Of a stretch of DNA of 64,000 nucleotides, positions 34,412-43,229 are shown in pieces; within the stretch, counting starts at the first letter, position 1; the number at the start of each line of letters is the position of its first letter. The notes below the pieces were generated by a model that was not told where the DNA came from, did no database searches, and was given only the letters and a program-made list of their open reading frames with translations. A program made the translations under genes and the position numbers. The DNA lies in contig CAZVPF010000015.1 in the NCBI GenBank assembly GCA_964628195.1, positions 13,061 to 77,060 of the forward strand, in the 5' to 3' direction. This DNA is from CAZVPF01 sp964628195. Lineage in GTDB: Bacteria > Planctomycetota > Phycisphaerae > Sedimentisphaerales > Anaerohalosphaeraceae.

Positions 34412-36625
34412 TTACAAACCAAACAGCCAGTCTTTCAGCAGCAGTGAGAAATCTTCGAGGTTGACTTTCCCGTCCCCGGTCATCTCGCCTTGCTGCCAGC
34501 CGGCTGATTCATCAAGCCAGTTATCCAGAAAATTATCAAGTTCAGGTACCCCAACCATGCCGTCAAGATCAAAGTCACCGTAGCCTGTTTCATATACGTC
34601 ATGTATGAGCATATCAATATCCTGCTGATCGACACTGCCATTGTTGTCAATATCGAAAAGCGCATTGGCAGTACCAACCGCGCCGAGCATCAGGTTTATA
34701 TCTTCAATGTCAAAATCAAAATCACCGTCAAAATCACTCAATTCGGTAAAACGGTAATTCACCGTCTTGCTGTAGACCGGGTCCTCAGTCGCCTGCGAAG
34801 CGGCGTTTACAGTAACCATCGCCGCATGACTTCCCGACTCCTGCTGTCCTATAGTTAGAAAATGCGAATTGACGCCTGCCAGAGGCTCAGCAGTAAAAGG
34901 CCCTATACTGTTACCGGAATCGCCCGAGCCGCCCGAACTTTCACCCTGGAAGTTTGCCTGGCAGTAAGTGCTGTCGTCGCCGCTGCAAACAGCCAGTCCA
35001 ACCTTTACATCATTTGAAAGTGCGTTCAGCGTAACAGATGAAACCTCGTTCCAGTTCGTGCCGTCAAATGACTCATAACCGGTTAATACGTCCCCAGCGC
35101 GTGATATCTTTAAGTACCTCGAACCGCTGTGTGTTGGCCCGGAGACCGCCGGTGAAAAAGAACCCTCCGTGCTCCTGTACCTCCAGAGAATGTTGCCCTC
35201 ATTGTTAAGATATATGAAACCGTACCTGGCCCCGGCATCGGTCGTTTCCCGGACCATAAGACCCGCCCCGCCGCCCGGGCTTGACGCATTCATATTCGTC
35301 AGGTTATAAACCATCTCGCCGTCGCCGACCAGGGGGATGTATACATAGTAAAGTTTTTCTGACGTAAAACCCACGACCCCGCTGCCCGAAACATTTATTT
35401 CTTCGTTTTCTGCGTTGTAAGTATAACTGCCGGCAAGGCTCGGGCTGCCTATATCCGTATCCTGCCAGTTTATAACACACGGGTCAGAGGCTTGGACGAT
35501 ATCGCTTTCAATTGTGTAAACCAGCTCATCGGCCCCAGCGGTATAAACCACATCCGCAGCATTTTCAACAAGGACCTCGATCTGATAGCCCTCACAGATT
35601 ATGGCAGGCGGGGGGATATCTGCAACACTTGCCCCCATCACAGAGGGAACCTGGTAATCGGCCACGACCGGCAGATGATCGCTGACATTTTCAAGCAGGT
35701 TCAGTACCTCGCTCGAAGCGCCGTCTCCCGTGGATATATTTCCATTACCCCCGTTCCAGTAATGCGAACCGTTATTTGCGAAAGTGTGGTAAGAATTTTG
35801 TATATAGTCAATGCCCTCACCGTCAAGCATCTCGCCGCTTACAAGCTGAAAATCAAACCTGTCGTCCATTCCGCCGCCTACGAGCGGAGAAGGTGGATAG
35901 TTCGACGGGCTCTGGGTGTGCCATGCCATATACGCCGAATTATTGTGCCAGCTTCCTGCCTTGTCCGGAGGGTCAAAGGCCCGGCCGCCGCCGCTTGCTG
36001 TCAGGTTGCTCCATGCCTGCTCTGAACTCGTATAAAGATTGAAGTCCCCTGCGTAAATAATGTTCACCCCATCGCCCAGCGCATCGGAGTTGACACGTAT
36101 CTCGCGGGTCTCTTCGGCTCTCCTGTCTTCATTGTCCGATCCCTGGCTTGCCTTGAAATGACTGTTGTACACATAAAAAACAGCATCCTGGCTCGAATAG
36201 CCAACCGGGCGAAATTTATACCGTATAGTCGATCTCGCAGCCCCGTCAGAGGAAGGATAATTCACAATGCTTTGGCCAATGAATTCGCAGGTTACGGTGT
36301 TATAAACCATTCCCGGAAGTCCGCCGCCTGTCGAGCTGCCCACAAGTGAAACATCATCATAGAAAACATCCGTATCGCCATTGTATATGTTGTTAAGAAT
36401 ATTAGCGATATTACCCGGGCTGCTGCTCTGCATCTCCTGGAAAAGCCAGATATCAACAGGCCTTTGCATGCCGTTATAATTCTCGTTTCCGATCGCCTCC
36501 AGGACAGTGTCAAGGCCGGTCCGCACAACACCGCTGTTGATGTTATAATTCACCACCCTTATATGGGCATGAACAAAACACACCGGCAATAGCGAAACAC
36601 AGATAAAAACAATATATCTTCGCAT
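34412..36625 (-). CDS. Secreted endonuclease/exonuclease/phosphatase (EEP) protein with dockerin tail
   Basis: 737-residue extracellular protein. After the signal peptide (cleavage near VHAHIR) an EEP domain spans residues 20-335: RVVNYNINSG, LFQEMQ (catalytic Glu), YNSHFKASQGSDNEDRR, IIYAGDFNLYTS and the terminal SDHLPVVADY. Activity could be DNase, phosphodiesterase or phosphatase. A middle beta-sandwich resembles DUF1349/regulation-of-enolase-like concanavalin folds (YNLTNMNASSPGGGAGLMVR). The tail has at least three EF-hand-like loops (DFDGDFDFDIEDINLM, DIDNNGSVDQQDIDML, MTGDGKVNLEDFSLLL), a dockerin-like arrangement. CGGAG precedes the ATG. It lies 12 bases behind the pseudopilin gene, in one cluster with the beta-sandwich gene. 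Confidence 0.85.
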   Translation of the reverse strand: MRRYIVFICVSLLPVCFVHAHIRVVNYNINSGVVRTGLDTVLEAIGNENYNGMQRPVDIWLFQEMQSSSPGNIANILNNIYNGDTDVFYDDVSLVGSSTGGGLPGMVYNTVTCEFIGQSIVNYPSSDGAARSTIRYKFRPVGYSSQDAVFYVYNSHFKASQGSDNEDRRAEETREIRVNSDALGDGVNIIYAGDFNLYTSSEQAWSNLTASGGGRAFDPPDKAGSWHNNSAYMAWHTQSPSNYPPSPLVGGGMDDRFDFQLVSGEMLDGEGIDYIQNSYHTFANNGSHYWNGGNGNISTGDGASSEVLNLLENVSDHLPVVADYQVPSVMGASVADIPPPAIICEGYQIEVLVENAADVVYTAGADELVYTIESDIVQASDPCVINWQDTDIGSPSLAGSYTYNAENEEINVSGSGVVGFTSEKLYYVYIPLVGDGEMVYNLTNMNASSPGGGAGLMVRETTDAGARYGFIYLNNEGNILWRYRSTEGSFSPAVSGPTHSGSRYLKISRAGDVLTGYESFDGTNWNEVSSVTLNALSNDVKVGLAVCSGDDSTYCQANFQGESSGGSGDSGNSIGPFTAEPLAGVNSHFLTIGQQESGSHAAMVTVNAASQATEDPVYSKTVNYRFTELSDFDGDFDFDIEDINLMLGAVGTANALFDIDNNGSVDQQDIDMLIHDVYETGYGDFDLDGMVGVPELDNFLDNWLDESAGWQQGEMTGDGKVNLEDFSLLLKDWLFGL

Positions 36626-36637
36626 AGTAACTCCGGT

Positions 36638-37618
36638 TTAATCGATTGACATCCCGTTAAAATCATCCGGGTCATAAGTGTATCCCGCCCCGGCTGCGAG
36701 TGATCCGCTCGGCCAGTATTTTGAAATATCCACCGCCGCTTCAAGGTCAAGCGTTTCTGTTCTTCCGTCAAAGTAAAGAACGTTAACTTTCCCATTATGA
36801 CGGAAAGAGAACCTTCTTGCGAGCGGGGTTATTTCGGGCTTATCTCTCGACGGCCCGAGATCGAACGGGTCGCCGTAAAGGTTTGATGCCGGGCCGCAAG
36901 TCATAAAGTTCCCCCCTTCGTTCTGATAATCAAAGTTATTGAAAGTAATAGCCTCAGTTTGACGGTTAAGGTACCTGGTTCCATCCATCACGTACACCTT
37001 TTTCGAAGGATGTTTAATTCTCGTAAGCTTGGGCTTATAAGATGTCGGCAACTCTGCTCTTGCCGCAATATCGACATCCGTCACCCAAACATCCCGGTCC
37101 TCATCGCCACCGGGATAAGCACGGTTGCTGTACAAATGAAACGGAAGCAGGGCCCCGTAACTGGACACTGTCAAATTCCTTGCCTCTGAGGTCGTGAACA
37201 TCCCCCCCCCGCTGCCGGTGTAAATATCGTCATATTTTTCCCTGTTGGACGGACATCTAAGCTCCGTCTCAAATATCGCTTCAATACGTTTTTTCCTGTC
37301 TCCCGGAAAACTCAACTCCCTGCCCAGTGTCGGGGATACCCAGTCACTGTTTTGGACGGGGTAAGTACTTGAACTGCCGAGGTCACTATTAAAACTTCTG
37401 TAGTTACCGCTTGTATTAGGCCCTGCGAGCCAGTCGTCCCATTCTGTTGTGTAGGTAGACAAAGCCGTACCACAACTGCGCATGTGCGCTTTACAGACCA
37501 CGGTTCTGGCCATTTCCTTGGCCATGTTGAGCGAAGGCAGCAATATCGCCAGAAGAAGCGCGATAATCGAAATCACCACCAAAAGCTCAATGAGTGTAAA
37601 TCCCTTTTTCTCGTTCAT
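36638..37618 (-). CDS. Type II secretion/type IV pseudopilin with H-X9-DG motif
   Basis: 326-residue pseudopilin. KKGFTLIELLVVISIIALLL is the class III prepilin signal, cut after the Gly and methylated on Phe, followed by the long hydrophobic helix LLPSLNMAKEMARTV. Near the C-terminus HNGKVNVLYFDGRTETLD matches the H-X9-DG motif of the large planctomycete/lentisphaera prepilin-like family. These proteins are found in tens to hundreds of copies in such genomes; their job is unclear and may include a dedicated secretion pseudopilus for neighbours. It heads the cluster with the EEP-dockerin and beta-sandwich genes. Confidence 0.9.
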   Translation of the reverse strand: MNEKKGFTLIELLVVISIIALLLAILLPSLNMAKEMARTVVCKAHMRSCGTALSTYTTEWDDWLAGPNTSGNYRSFNSDLGSSSTYPVQNSDWVSPTLGRELSFPGDRKKRIEAIFETELRCPSNREKYDDIYTGSGGGMFTTSEARNLTVSSYGALLPFHLYSNRAYPGGDEDRDVWVTDVDIAARAELPTSYKPKLTRIKHPSKKVYVMDGTRYLNRQTEAITFNNFDYQNEGGNFMTCGPASNLYGDPFDLGPSRDKPEITPLARRFSFRHNGKVNVLYFDGRTETLDLEAAVDISKYWPSGSLAAGAGYTYDPDDFNGMSID

Positions 37619-37697
37619 TTTAACAACCCCGTCATTGTTTTTGTCTGTCTGTTAAGCCTGTATATTTGCACGATTTATTGTAAAGGCGTCATAGCTC

Positions 37698-37722
37698 ATT
37701 ATAGCACACGGCTTTGCAAAGC
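37698..37722 (-). promoter_or_regulatory. Extended -10 promoter with palindrome, pseudopilin gene
   Basis: On the minus strand TGC-TATAAT (37706-37698) forms an extended -10. A perfect 12-base palindrome, GCTTTGCAAAGC (37711-37722), occupies the position just before where a -35 would lie and could be an operator. Predicted start near 37690, about 70 bases before the ATG. Confidence 0.5.
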
Positions 37723-37806
37723 TGAATTAATCTCATGTTACAATAGAGTTATTATAGGATTAGTGTTCATATTTGTTGAAAATCGGCCCGTTCGATACAC
37801 AGAAGC

Positions 37807-37843
37807 AGCGGGCAGACGGTTAAAAAGAGCCGCCATGCCCGCT
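37807..37843 (-). terminator. Long hairpin behind the PEP-CTERM gene (possible terminator)
   Basis: Arms 37807-37819 and 37830-37843 give an 8-bp GC-rich stem extended by 5 more pairs; the pairing is better on the minus strand (a G-U replaces an A-C mismatch), consistent with the 3' region of the PEP-CTERM transcript. There is no U tract, so it may stabilise rather than terminate. A 14-base perfect palindrome AACAACATGTTGTT lies nearby at 37871-37884. Confidence 0.45.
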
Positions 37844-37905
37844 GTTTCTTATTTGATTAACAACATTACTAACAACATGTTGTTGAAAACCTGCTTAAAA
37901 TTCGT

Positions 37906-38547
37906 TTATTTGCGGCGACGAAGCAAAAGACCGCCAAGACCGAGGATAGCCATTGTAGCCGGCTCGGGAACTGCAGCGCCAGGGAAAGTAATTGTTGCTG
38001 TATCCGGGGCTGTTACTGAAAGGCTGTCTACATAAATTGTGTCTCCGCCGGAACCGCCGTAAGGACGTGCCTCAACGACCAGACCTGTTCTGTCGGTGTC
38101 TGCATCAAATGTCCATGTCCACTCAAGCTTCGACCAGCCGCTACCGTCAGAGTAATCATAGTTACCGCTTGCAGAGCCGGCATAGCTTGTTATGTCTGTG
38201 TCATCATTAGTATAGTGTCCCCAGATACGGCCTGAAGGTGAACCGCCTGGCGTAGTGTCGTATACCCAGAAGCTGGCTGTAACCTGGTCACCGGTAGAAA
38301 GGCCATTGATCCATGCAACAAAAGCCTGGGGAGTGCTGCCGCCGCCGTCAATAAGTTTTAATGCGCGGGGTGTATCTTCGCTTGAAAGGTACGGGTCGCT
38401 AACTACTTCTGTCGTAATAGGGTTATAAGTACCCAATACACCACTATCACCAATTGCCTTGTCCTGCCAACTGTAAGTTAGTGTCTGTGCGCTTACAACC
38501 GCTGACAGAACAACTACTGTCAATACCAAAATCATCTTCTTCATCAT
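37906..38547 (-). CDS. PEP-CTERM sorting-signal exported protein
   Basis: 213-residue exported protein. Signal peptide to about VVSAQT. The C-terminus carries the exosortase recognition tripartite tail: VPEPATMAILGLGGLLLRRRK, i.e. the VPEP motif, a short hydrophobic helix and an arginine cluster (quoted in pieces: VPEPATMAI, LGLGGLLL, RRRK). The body is a single jelly-roll module, with TPQAFVAWINGLSTGDQVTA and DTIYVDSLSVTAPD matching the repeated modules of the 31738-34368 protein. GGAG lies 4 bases before the ATG. Expected fate is removal of the tail and attachment to exopolysaccharide or surface. No exosortase gene is in this window. Confidence 0.9.
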   Translation of the reverse strand: MMKKMILVLTVVVLSAVVSAQTLTYSWQDKAIGDSGVLGTYNPITTEVVSDPYLSSEDTPRALKLIDGGGSTPQAFVAWINGLSTGDQVTASFWVYDTTPGGSPSGRIWGHYTNDDTDITSYAGSASGNYDYSDGSGWSKLEWTWTFDADTDRTGLVVEARPYGGSGGDTIYVDSLSVTAPDTATITFPGAAVPEPATMAILGLGGLLLRRRK

Positions 38548-38706
38548 CTTTCTCCTTCGGCCGGTGTCCAGCCTAATAATGTAATAAAAAATTGTTCTTT
38601 TCTCACCTGCCGGGCCATGCCGCCGGCAAGTACCCGTTAAACACTAAACTGACCTGCGTAATTCTCCAAACATCCGATAATATACCTGATATCATCGTTT
38701 TTTCAA
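38548..38706 (-). promoter_or_regulatory. Promoter and structured 5' leader of the PEP-CTERM gene
   Basis: Minus-strand TTGAAA (38706-38701), 16 bases, TATATT (38684-38679) predicts a start near 38672 and a leader of about 125 bases. The leader holds two hairpins: 38608-38613 with 38623-38628, and a short GGCTGG-ACA-CCGGCC element immediately upstream of the ribosome-binding site. I recognised no known riboswitch. Confidence 0.4.
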
Positions 38707-38901
38707 AGAAAAACATAGAAAAACTATATTTTCTTTTGTCCACCTCCTTTCATACAAATTCAGATACTCACCCCCTATATTAGCTAAACTTATGTAATTA
38801 CAGCGAATACGTTAAACGCAATCCCTTTTTAACCTTGAATTCCGGTCAAAATATATCGTTTGTATATTTGTTAATTGTGAGGGAATTGTTAGGGTTGCAT
38901 T
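38707..38901. other. Gene-free AT-rich spacer
   Basis: With 38548-38706 this completes a 386-base stretch without a gene between the PEP-CTERM gene and the ABC ATPase gene. I see only AT-rich sequence and an isolated AGGAGGTG on the minus strand (about 38740-38747) that leads to no credible frame. Confidence 0.4.
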
Positions 38902-38934
38902 AAAACTGGACACGAATACACTCTTTTCGTGCCC
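38902..38934 (-). terminator. Terminator of the ABC importer operon
   Basis: A 9-bp stem (38934-38926 with 38916-38908, one wobble) begins at the ATPase stop codon and is followed by TTTT at 38905-38902 on the minus strand. The T tract is short, so strength is moderate. Confidence 0.6.
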
Positions 38935-40025
38935 TACCGCCCATTAGGAATAACAATTACGTTTTCAGGATCAATATATATAGTTGATCTGCCCTGGTCG
39001 TCAACTACATGTTCAATACCACCCAATGCTGTTAATTTCCAACTCAGATTCTCCTTAATTGAAAAATTTGCTTGAGAAATTTCACCGAGATATGTTAAAT
39101 TTTCCATTTTCACAGTAAATTGGTTAAACCGGTGAGGATTTTCGAGCTTTTCAGTTGCGGCAAAAATATTTTCTGGCCGGACGCAGCATAAAACATTCTG
39201 GCCGGTTTGCAGCCCTGCTGCGTGAGATGAGACAATTTCCCCTATCGGGGTCTTAATTTGCGTTGCAGCGTCAACATTTGTCACTGTGCCTTCGATAAAA
39301 TTCGCTTCGCCGACGAAATCAGCCACAAACTTTGTCGCGGGTTTGTTGTAAACTTCCTTTGCGGTGCCAACCTGTTCGAGGTTGCCGTTATGCAAAATGG
39401 CTATCTTATCAGCCATGGAAAGGGCTTCTTTCTGGTCGTGGGTTACATAAATCGCAGTTGTTCCCGTAGACTTGATAAGGCTTCGCAGCTCCGTTCTCAT
39501 CTGCATCCGCAGTTTCGCGTCGAGGTTGCTGAGGGGCTCGTCGAGCAAAAGGCACCTCGGTCTTGCTGCAAGAGCGCGGGCCAGGGCGACCCGCTGCTGC
39601 TGGCCGCCTGAAAGCTGGTTAGGTTTTCGCTTTACGTATTCGGCCATCTGTACAAGGTCGAGCTTTTCCAGGGCTATGTCATACCTCTGCTTAGCGTCGA
39701 CTTTCTGCATTCGCGGGCCGAACTCAACGTTCTGCCTTACTGTCATGTGAGGCCACAGGGCGTAATTCTGGAAGACCATTGCACAGTTGCGTTTTTCGAC
39801 CTCAAGTTCCGTCACGTTCTCGTCATTGAACAATATCCTGCCGGAACTTGGACCGATGAGCCCTGCAATGCAGCGAAGCAGCGTTGTCTTGCCGCAGCCG
39901 CTGGGACCGAGCAGAAAAAAGAACTCCCCGGGCTGGATGGTTATATCGATATCCTTCAGTACCTCGGTAGTTTTGGCGCCCTTGCCGTATGACTTGGTTA
40001 TGTTTTCAAGTTTGATCTCTGTCAT
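38934..40025 (-). CDS. ABC transporter ATP-binding protein (FbpC/PotA type)
   Basis: ATPase of a binding-protein-dependent importer, 363 residues. Walker A GPSGCGKTT, signature LSGGQQQRVALARALA, Walker B CLLLDEP, and the H-loop YVTHDQKEA are intact. The C-terminal ~120 residues form a TOBE-like regulatory domain as in iron, spermidine and phosphonate importers. It is the last gene of the EEP-binding protein-permease-ATPase operon, with gaps of 17-38 bases, and is followed by a terminator. Substrate follows that of the binding protein and is unknown. Confidence 0.93.
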   Translation of the reverse strand: MTEIKLENITKSYGKGAKTTEVLKDIDITIQPGEFFFLLGPSGCGKTTLLRCIAGLIGPSSGRILFNDENVTELEVEKRNCAMVFQNYALWPHMTVRQNVEFGPRMQKVDAKQRYDIALEKLDLVQMAEYVKRKPNQLSGGQQQRVALARALAARPRCLLLDEPLSNLDAKLRMQMRTELRSLIKSTGTTAIYVTHDQKEALSMADKIAILHNGNLEQVGTAKEVYNKPATKFVADFVGEANFIEGTVTNVDAATQIKTPIGEIVSSHAAGLQTGQNVLCCVRPENIFAATEKLENPHRFNQFTVKMENLTYLGEISQANFSIKENLSWKLTALGGIEHVVDDQGRSTIYIDPENVIVIPNGR

Positions 40026-40063
40026 AACATTTTTCTCTAAATATTTATCTCTCTAATGATATA

Positions 40064-41776
40064 TCATGCCCTGAATATCGCGCCAAGTTTCTTTCCCAGC
40101 AGCGCGGTCGCCACAGCAAGCGAGCCGCCCAGAAGGACCATGCCCACAACCCCCAGCGCAGCGGCGATGTTGTTGGCGTCCGGATTAGCCGAAACGCCCT
40201 GTATATATATCTGCTTTGTAATTGGAAAGTGCTCGCTGCTTTGGGCGAGCATCAGGGAATCGCTGACCTCGAGCATGGCGAAAGAGAATGTCAGCACGCC
40301 TGCGGCGATAACATTTGCCGTTATCAGCGGGACGGTTATCTTCCACACCGCCTTTGCAGGACTCGCCCCGAGGTTGCAGGCGGCCTGTTCAAGGGTTTCG
40401 GGTATCTGCTGCAAACCCGCAGAAACACCGCGGACAATAAAAGGTATCCTCCTGACCGCGTAGGCGATGACAATAATTGTTGTGGGGTTGCCCAGCGGGC
40501 CTATGGACTCCAAAGCAGAGCCGCGTACGGTCATCGCGATAAAACCTGCGGCGATAATTATTCCCGGCACCGCCAGCGGGAGCATCAGCAGCGCATCGAG
40601 GCCCCTGGCCCCGAAGGGTCTTTTGCGAATTATTATCCACGCGGCCAGTGAGCCGACAATTATGTCAATAACAGTAGACATTGAGGCATACTTGATGCTG
40701 TTGAAAATGCAGTTAAGCGTTTTTGGCTGGGTCAGCACAAAAGTAATGTGCCTCAGCGTGTACTCCTGGGGCAAGACCGACTTGATCCACTTGCCGGAAA
40801 AAGCCGTCAGCAACACACCTATATGAGGCAGGACAGCAAGGAATATTACAAAACCGAACAGTGCCCACGCCGCAGCGGTTCCGCCGAAGCCAAGTTTGCG
40901 GGTCTCGGACATAACAGTAGCCTTCGCCGAATCGGTCTTCGAGGCATGGCCGAACAGGAACTTGCCGGTAACATAGAAAAGGACCGAGAAGAACAGAAGC
41001 AGTATCACAAGCCCAAAGGTTCTGCCGGATATATCTGCCCGGGAAAGTTCCTTGAATATCGTTACCGCCGCAAGTTCCTCATAGCCGACTATAAGCGAAG
41101 TGCCGAGATCGGTAAAGGACCATATAAACACTATCGAGCCGCCTGCGAACAGCCCCGGGCGAACCAGCGGAAGGATGACCCGCCAAAAGGTCGTAAAGGG
41201 CCCTGCTCCGAAGTTCCTCGCGGCCTCCATGTAAGCGGGGTCAATATTAGACAGGCTCGATGTGAGGTTGAGATACATTATAGGAAACAGGTGCAGGACC
41301 TGCAGAAGGATCACGACCGAAAGCCCGGAACTGAGCCAGTCAGGCGGAAGTGATCCGGACATGTCGATTATCCCTATACGGTCCAGGATGATGTTCAATA
41401 TCCCGAACTGGCCGAGCAATCTCTTTATTGAAAGCGCCCCGACAAAAGGCGGAAGTATCATGGGTACCAGCACCAGTGTGCTGAGTATGCCGCGTCCCTT
41501 GAAGTCATACCTTGCGCTTATCAGTGAAAGGGGTATTGTTATCAGGGTTACGGCAAGGGTGGTCGCGCAGGCCAGTGTGAAACTGTTTACGAGCTGGCCG
41601 ACAAGTCGCTTGTTCGAAAAAACACGGCTGATCCAGTAAAAGCTAAGCTCACCGTCATGAACAAAACCGGTCTTGACCGCGAGTATCAGCGGGTAAATAA
41701 AAAACGCCCCGAATATCAGCGCAATGCCAAGCGCAGCCAGGTGCGAATATGCGTTATTTTTGAGACTTCGTTCCAA
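40064..41776 (-). CDS. ABC transporter permease, two fused BPD_transp domains (FbpB/AfuB type)
   Basis: 570-residue inner-membrane permease with about 12 helices, made of two tandem BPD_transp_1 domains. EAA-type loops are seen twice: YMEAARNFGAGPFTTFWRV and TLEQAACNLGASPAKAVWKI, each of which docks one ATPase subunit. This double-domain form is typical of Fe(III), thiamin and phosphonate importers. A TTG start is used (no ATG fits upstream of the first helix); the ribosome-binding site is weak, so translation may be coupled to the binding-protein gene 17 bases upstream. Confidence 0.92.
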   Translation of the reverse strand: MERSLKNNAYSHLAALGIALIFGAFFIYPLILAVKTGFVHDGELSFYWISRVFSNKRLVGQLVNSFTLACATTLAVTLITIPLSLISARYDFKGRGILSTLVLVPMILPPFVGALSIKRLLGQFGILNIILDRIGIIDMSGSLPPDWLSSGLSVVILLQVLHLFPIMYLNLTSSLSNIDPAYMEAARNFGAGPFTTFWRVILPLVRPGLFAGGSIVFIWSFTDLGTSLIVGYEELAAVTIFKELSRADISGRTFGLVILLLFFSVLFYVTGKFLFGHASKTDSAKATVMSETRKLGFGGTAAAWALFGFVIFLAVLPHIGVLLTAFSGKWIKSVLPQEYTLRHITFVLTQPKTLNCIFNSIKYASMSTVIDIIVGSLAAWIIIRKRPFGARGLDALLMLPLAVPGIIIAAGFIAMTVRGSALESIGPLGNPTTIIVIAYAVRRIPFIVRGVSAGLQQIPETLEQAACNLGASPAKAVWKITVPLITANVIAAGVLTFSFAMLEVSDSLMLAQSSEHFPITKQIYIQGVSANPDANNIAAALGVVGMVLLGGSLAVATALLGKKLGAIFRA

Positions 41777-41793
41777 AGCGAAGGCTTTCTGTT

Positions 41794-43206
41794 TTAGTCG
41801 GCTATCTTTTCGTACTTCTCATAGAAATAATCGACCCAGCCGGATACTATTCTCTCGGACTGAGCGGCGTCGTTGAGCTTGTCGTGTATTTGCCGCACTT
41901 CTTCAAGGGTGTCTATATTTTCGGGCAGTTCGACAAACTCGGCAAGCAGTTTTGGGTCGTGATTTGTTTCGATAATTTTTTTTCTTGCGTCCTGCATCTG
42001 TGACCTGTTGTCTATAGCAGCGGCCTTTACAAGCTGTATAAGGACGTCATAGCGGACCGAGCGGATGTCGGCGTCGACAAACATCTCGGCGCCTTCGGCG
42101 TACGGACGGGCTATGTAGTCCGGGACATCCGCATCGTACCTTTTGTAAAAGTCCTTTCGTATAGGAGGCCGATTGAGATTGTATCGCTCAGGCCCGGCTT
42201 CGTGCCCCGGAGGCAGCGCCCATAAGCCCTGGCCATCCAGGGAAAGGACAAACTGGATGAACATTTGAGCTGCATCTTCATTCGGTGCGTTCTTGAGTAT
42301 CGCCACCGGGTCGGGCGTAAAGCCTGTCTGGCCCCTCGGGCTTCGATAGCCGAGCATTTCAGGCGCCTCGGCGACCCGCATAGTGCCGTAAAAGTCGATA
42401 CAGGTTGCGACAATAGCTTCTCCGATAACGGGCGCCTGTGCAGCGGTTCCGCTTGAGTCGGTAAACTTTTTTGCGTTTGACAGTATCATCATCAGCCTTG
42501 CCCAGCCTTTTGGCCAGTCATCGGCTGACTGCACGATCATTTCATAAGCTGCCGCAATCGAACCGGACTGGGTGGGGTCGGCGAGCATGACCAGGCCGAA
42601 AAGGTCGTCCCTGCCAAGGTCGGTCCAGCTTTGAGGCTCGGCTATGCTCTGCATTTTTAACAGGTCCTTGTTATAAATGAACCCGAAACTGCTGACCACG
42701 TTGCCGCACCAAAGCTTGCCGGGGTCATACATCTCCATTCCGCCAAAGGTTGCAGGGATATTTTCAAGGACATCGGGCTGCATTTCTATCGGCACAAGCA
42801 GTCCTTCCTCGGCGAGTTTCTGGAAAGTGTACTCGCCTCCGCCGAACACAACATCTATGCCCGCTGTCTCGCTGCGGGAATAAACATTTCGCAGGTAGCG
42901 CAGTATCGCACTGCTCCCGCCGCCCACGTCGCGCCACTGCAGATCTATCGTTTCACCGGTTTGCTGCCTGTAGTATTTCTCAAACGCCGTCTCAAACTCG
43001 TAACGAATATTTTCGTTATGCGGGCTTATTACAATAAGTTCACCGGCTGCGCCTGAGCGCTGCTGTGCTGCCCCTTGTGAATCCTCCCGGCCGTCCTTTT
43101 TTCCACAGCCGCCGAAAAATACAAATGAAGCTATCACGACCGAAACACCAACACCAAAAAGGCGCCTCTTGTTTAACGTCAATGTTCTGCAAACTCTATC
43201 CGACAA
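41794..43206 (-). CDS. ABC solute-binding lipoprotein (family 1, AfuA/FbpA-like)
   Basis: 470-residue binding protein of the importer. Signal segment residues 16-33 ends in the lipobox FGGC (lipidated Cys34). The mature part begins with ELIVISPHNENIRYEFETAF and continues with DVVFGGGEYTFQKLAEEGL, GNVVSSFGFIYNKDLL and VMLADPTQSGSIAAAY. A TTG start is strongly supported by GGGAGGT 4 bases upstream. Compared with ordinary iron-binding proteins (about 340 residues) it has an additional C-terminal ~110 residues, shared with its paralogue at 30132-31589. Encoded between the EEP lipoprotein and permease genes; a phosphate-ester or sugar-phosphate ligand is a guess from that context. Confidence 0.88.
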   Translation of the reverse strand: MSDRVCRTLTLNKRRLFGVGVSVVIASFVFFGGCGKKDGREDSQGAAQQRSGAAGELIVISPHNENIRYEFETAFEKYYRQQTGETIDLQWRDVGGGSSAILRYLRNVYSRSETAGIDVVFGGGEYTFQKLAEEGLLVPIEMQPDVLENIPATFGGMEMYDPGKLWCGNVVSSFGFIYNKDLLKMQSIAEPQSWTDLGRDDLFGLVMLADPTQSGSIAAAYEMIVQSADDWPKGWARLMMILSNAKKFTDSSGTAAQAPVIGEAIVATCIDFYGTMRVAEAPEMLGYRSPRGQTGFTPDPVAILKNAPNEDAAQMFIQFVLSLDGQGLWALPPGHEAGPERYNLNRPPIRKDFYKRYDADVPDYIARPYAEGAEMFVDADIRSVRYDVLIQLVKAAAIDNRSQMQDARKKIIETNHDPKLLAEFVELPENIDTLEEVRQIHDKLNDAAQSERIVSGWVDYFYEKYEKIAD

Positions 43207-43229
43207 TTTTACCTCCCTGTTCGTTTCAA

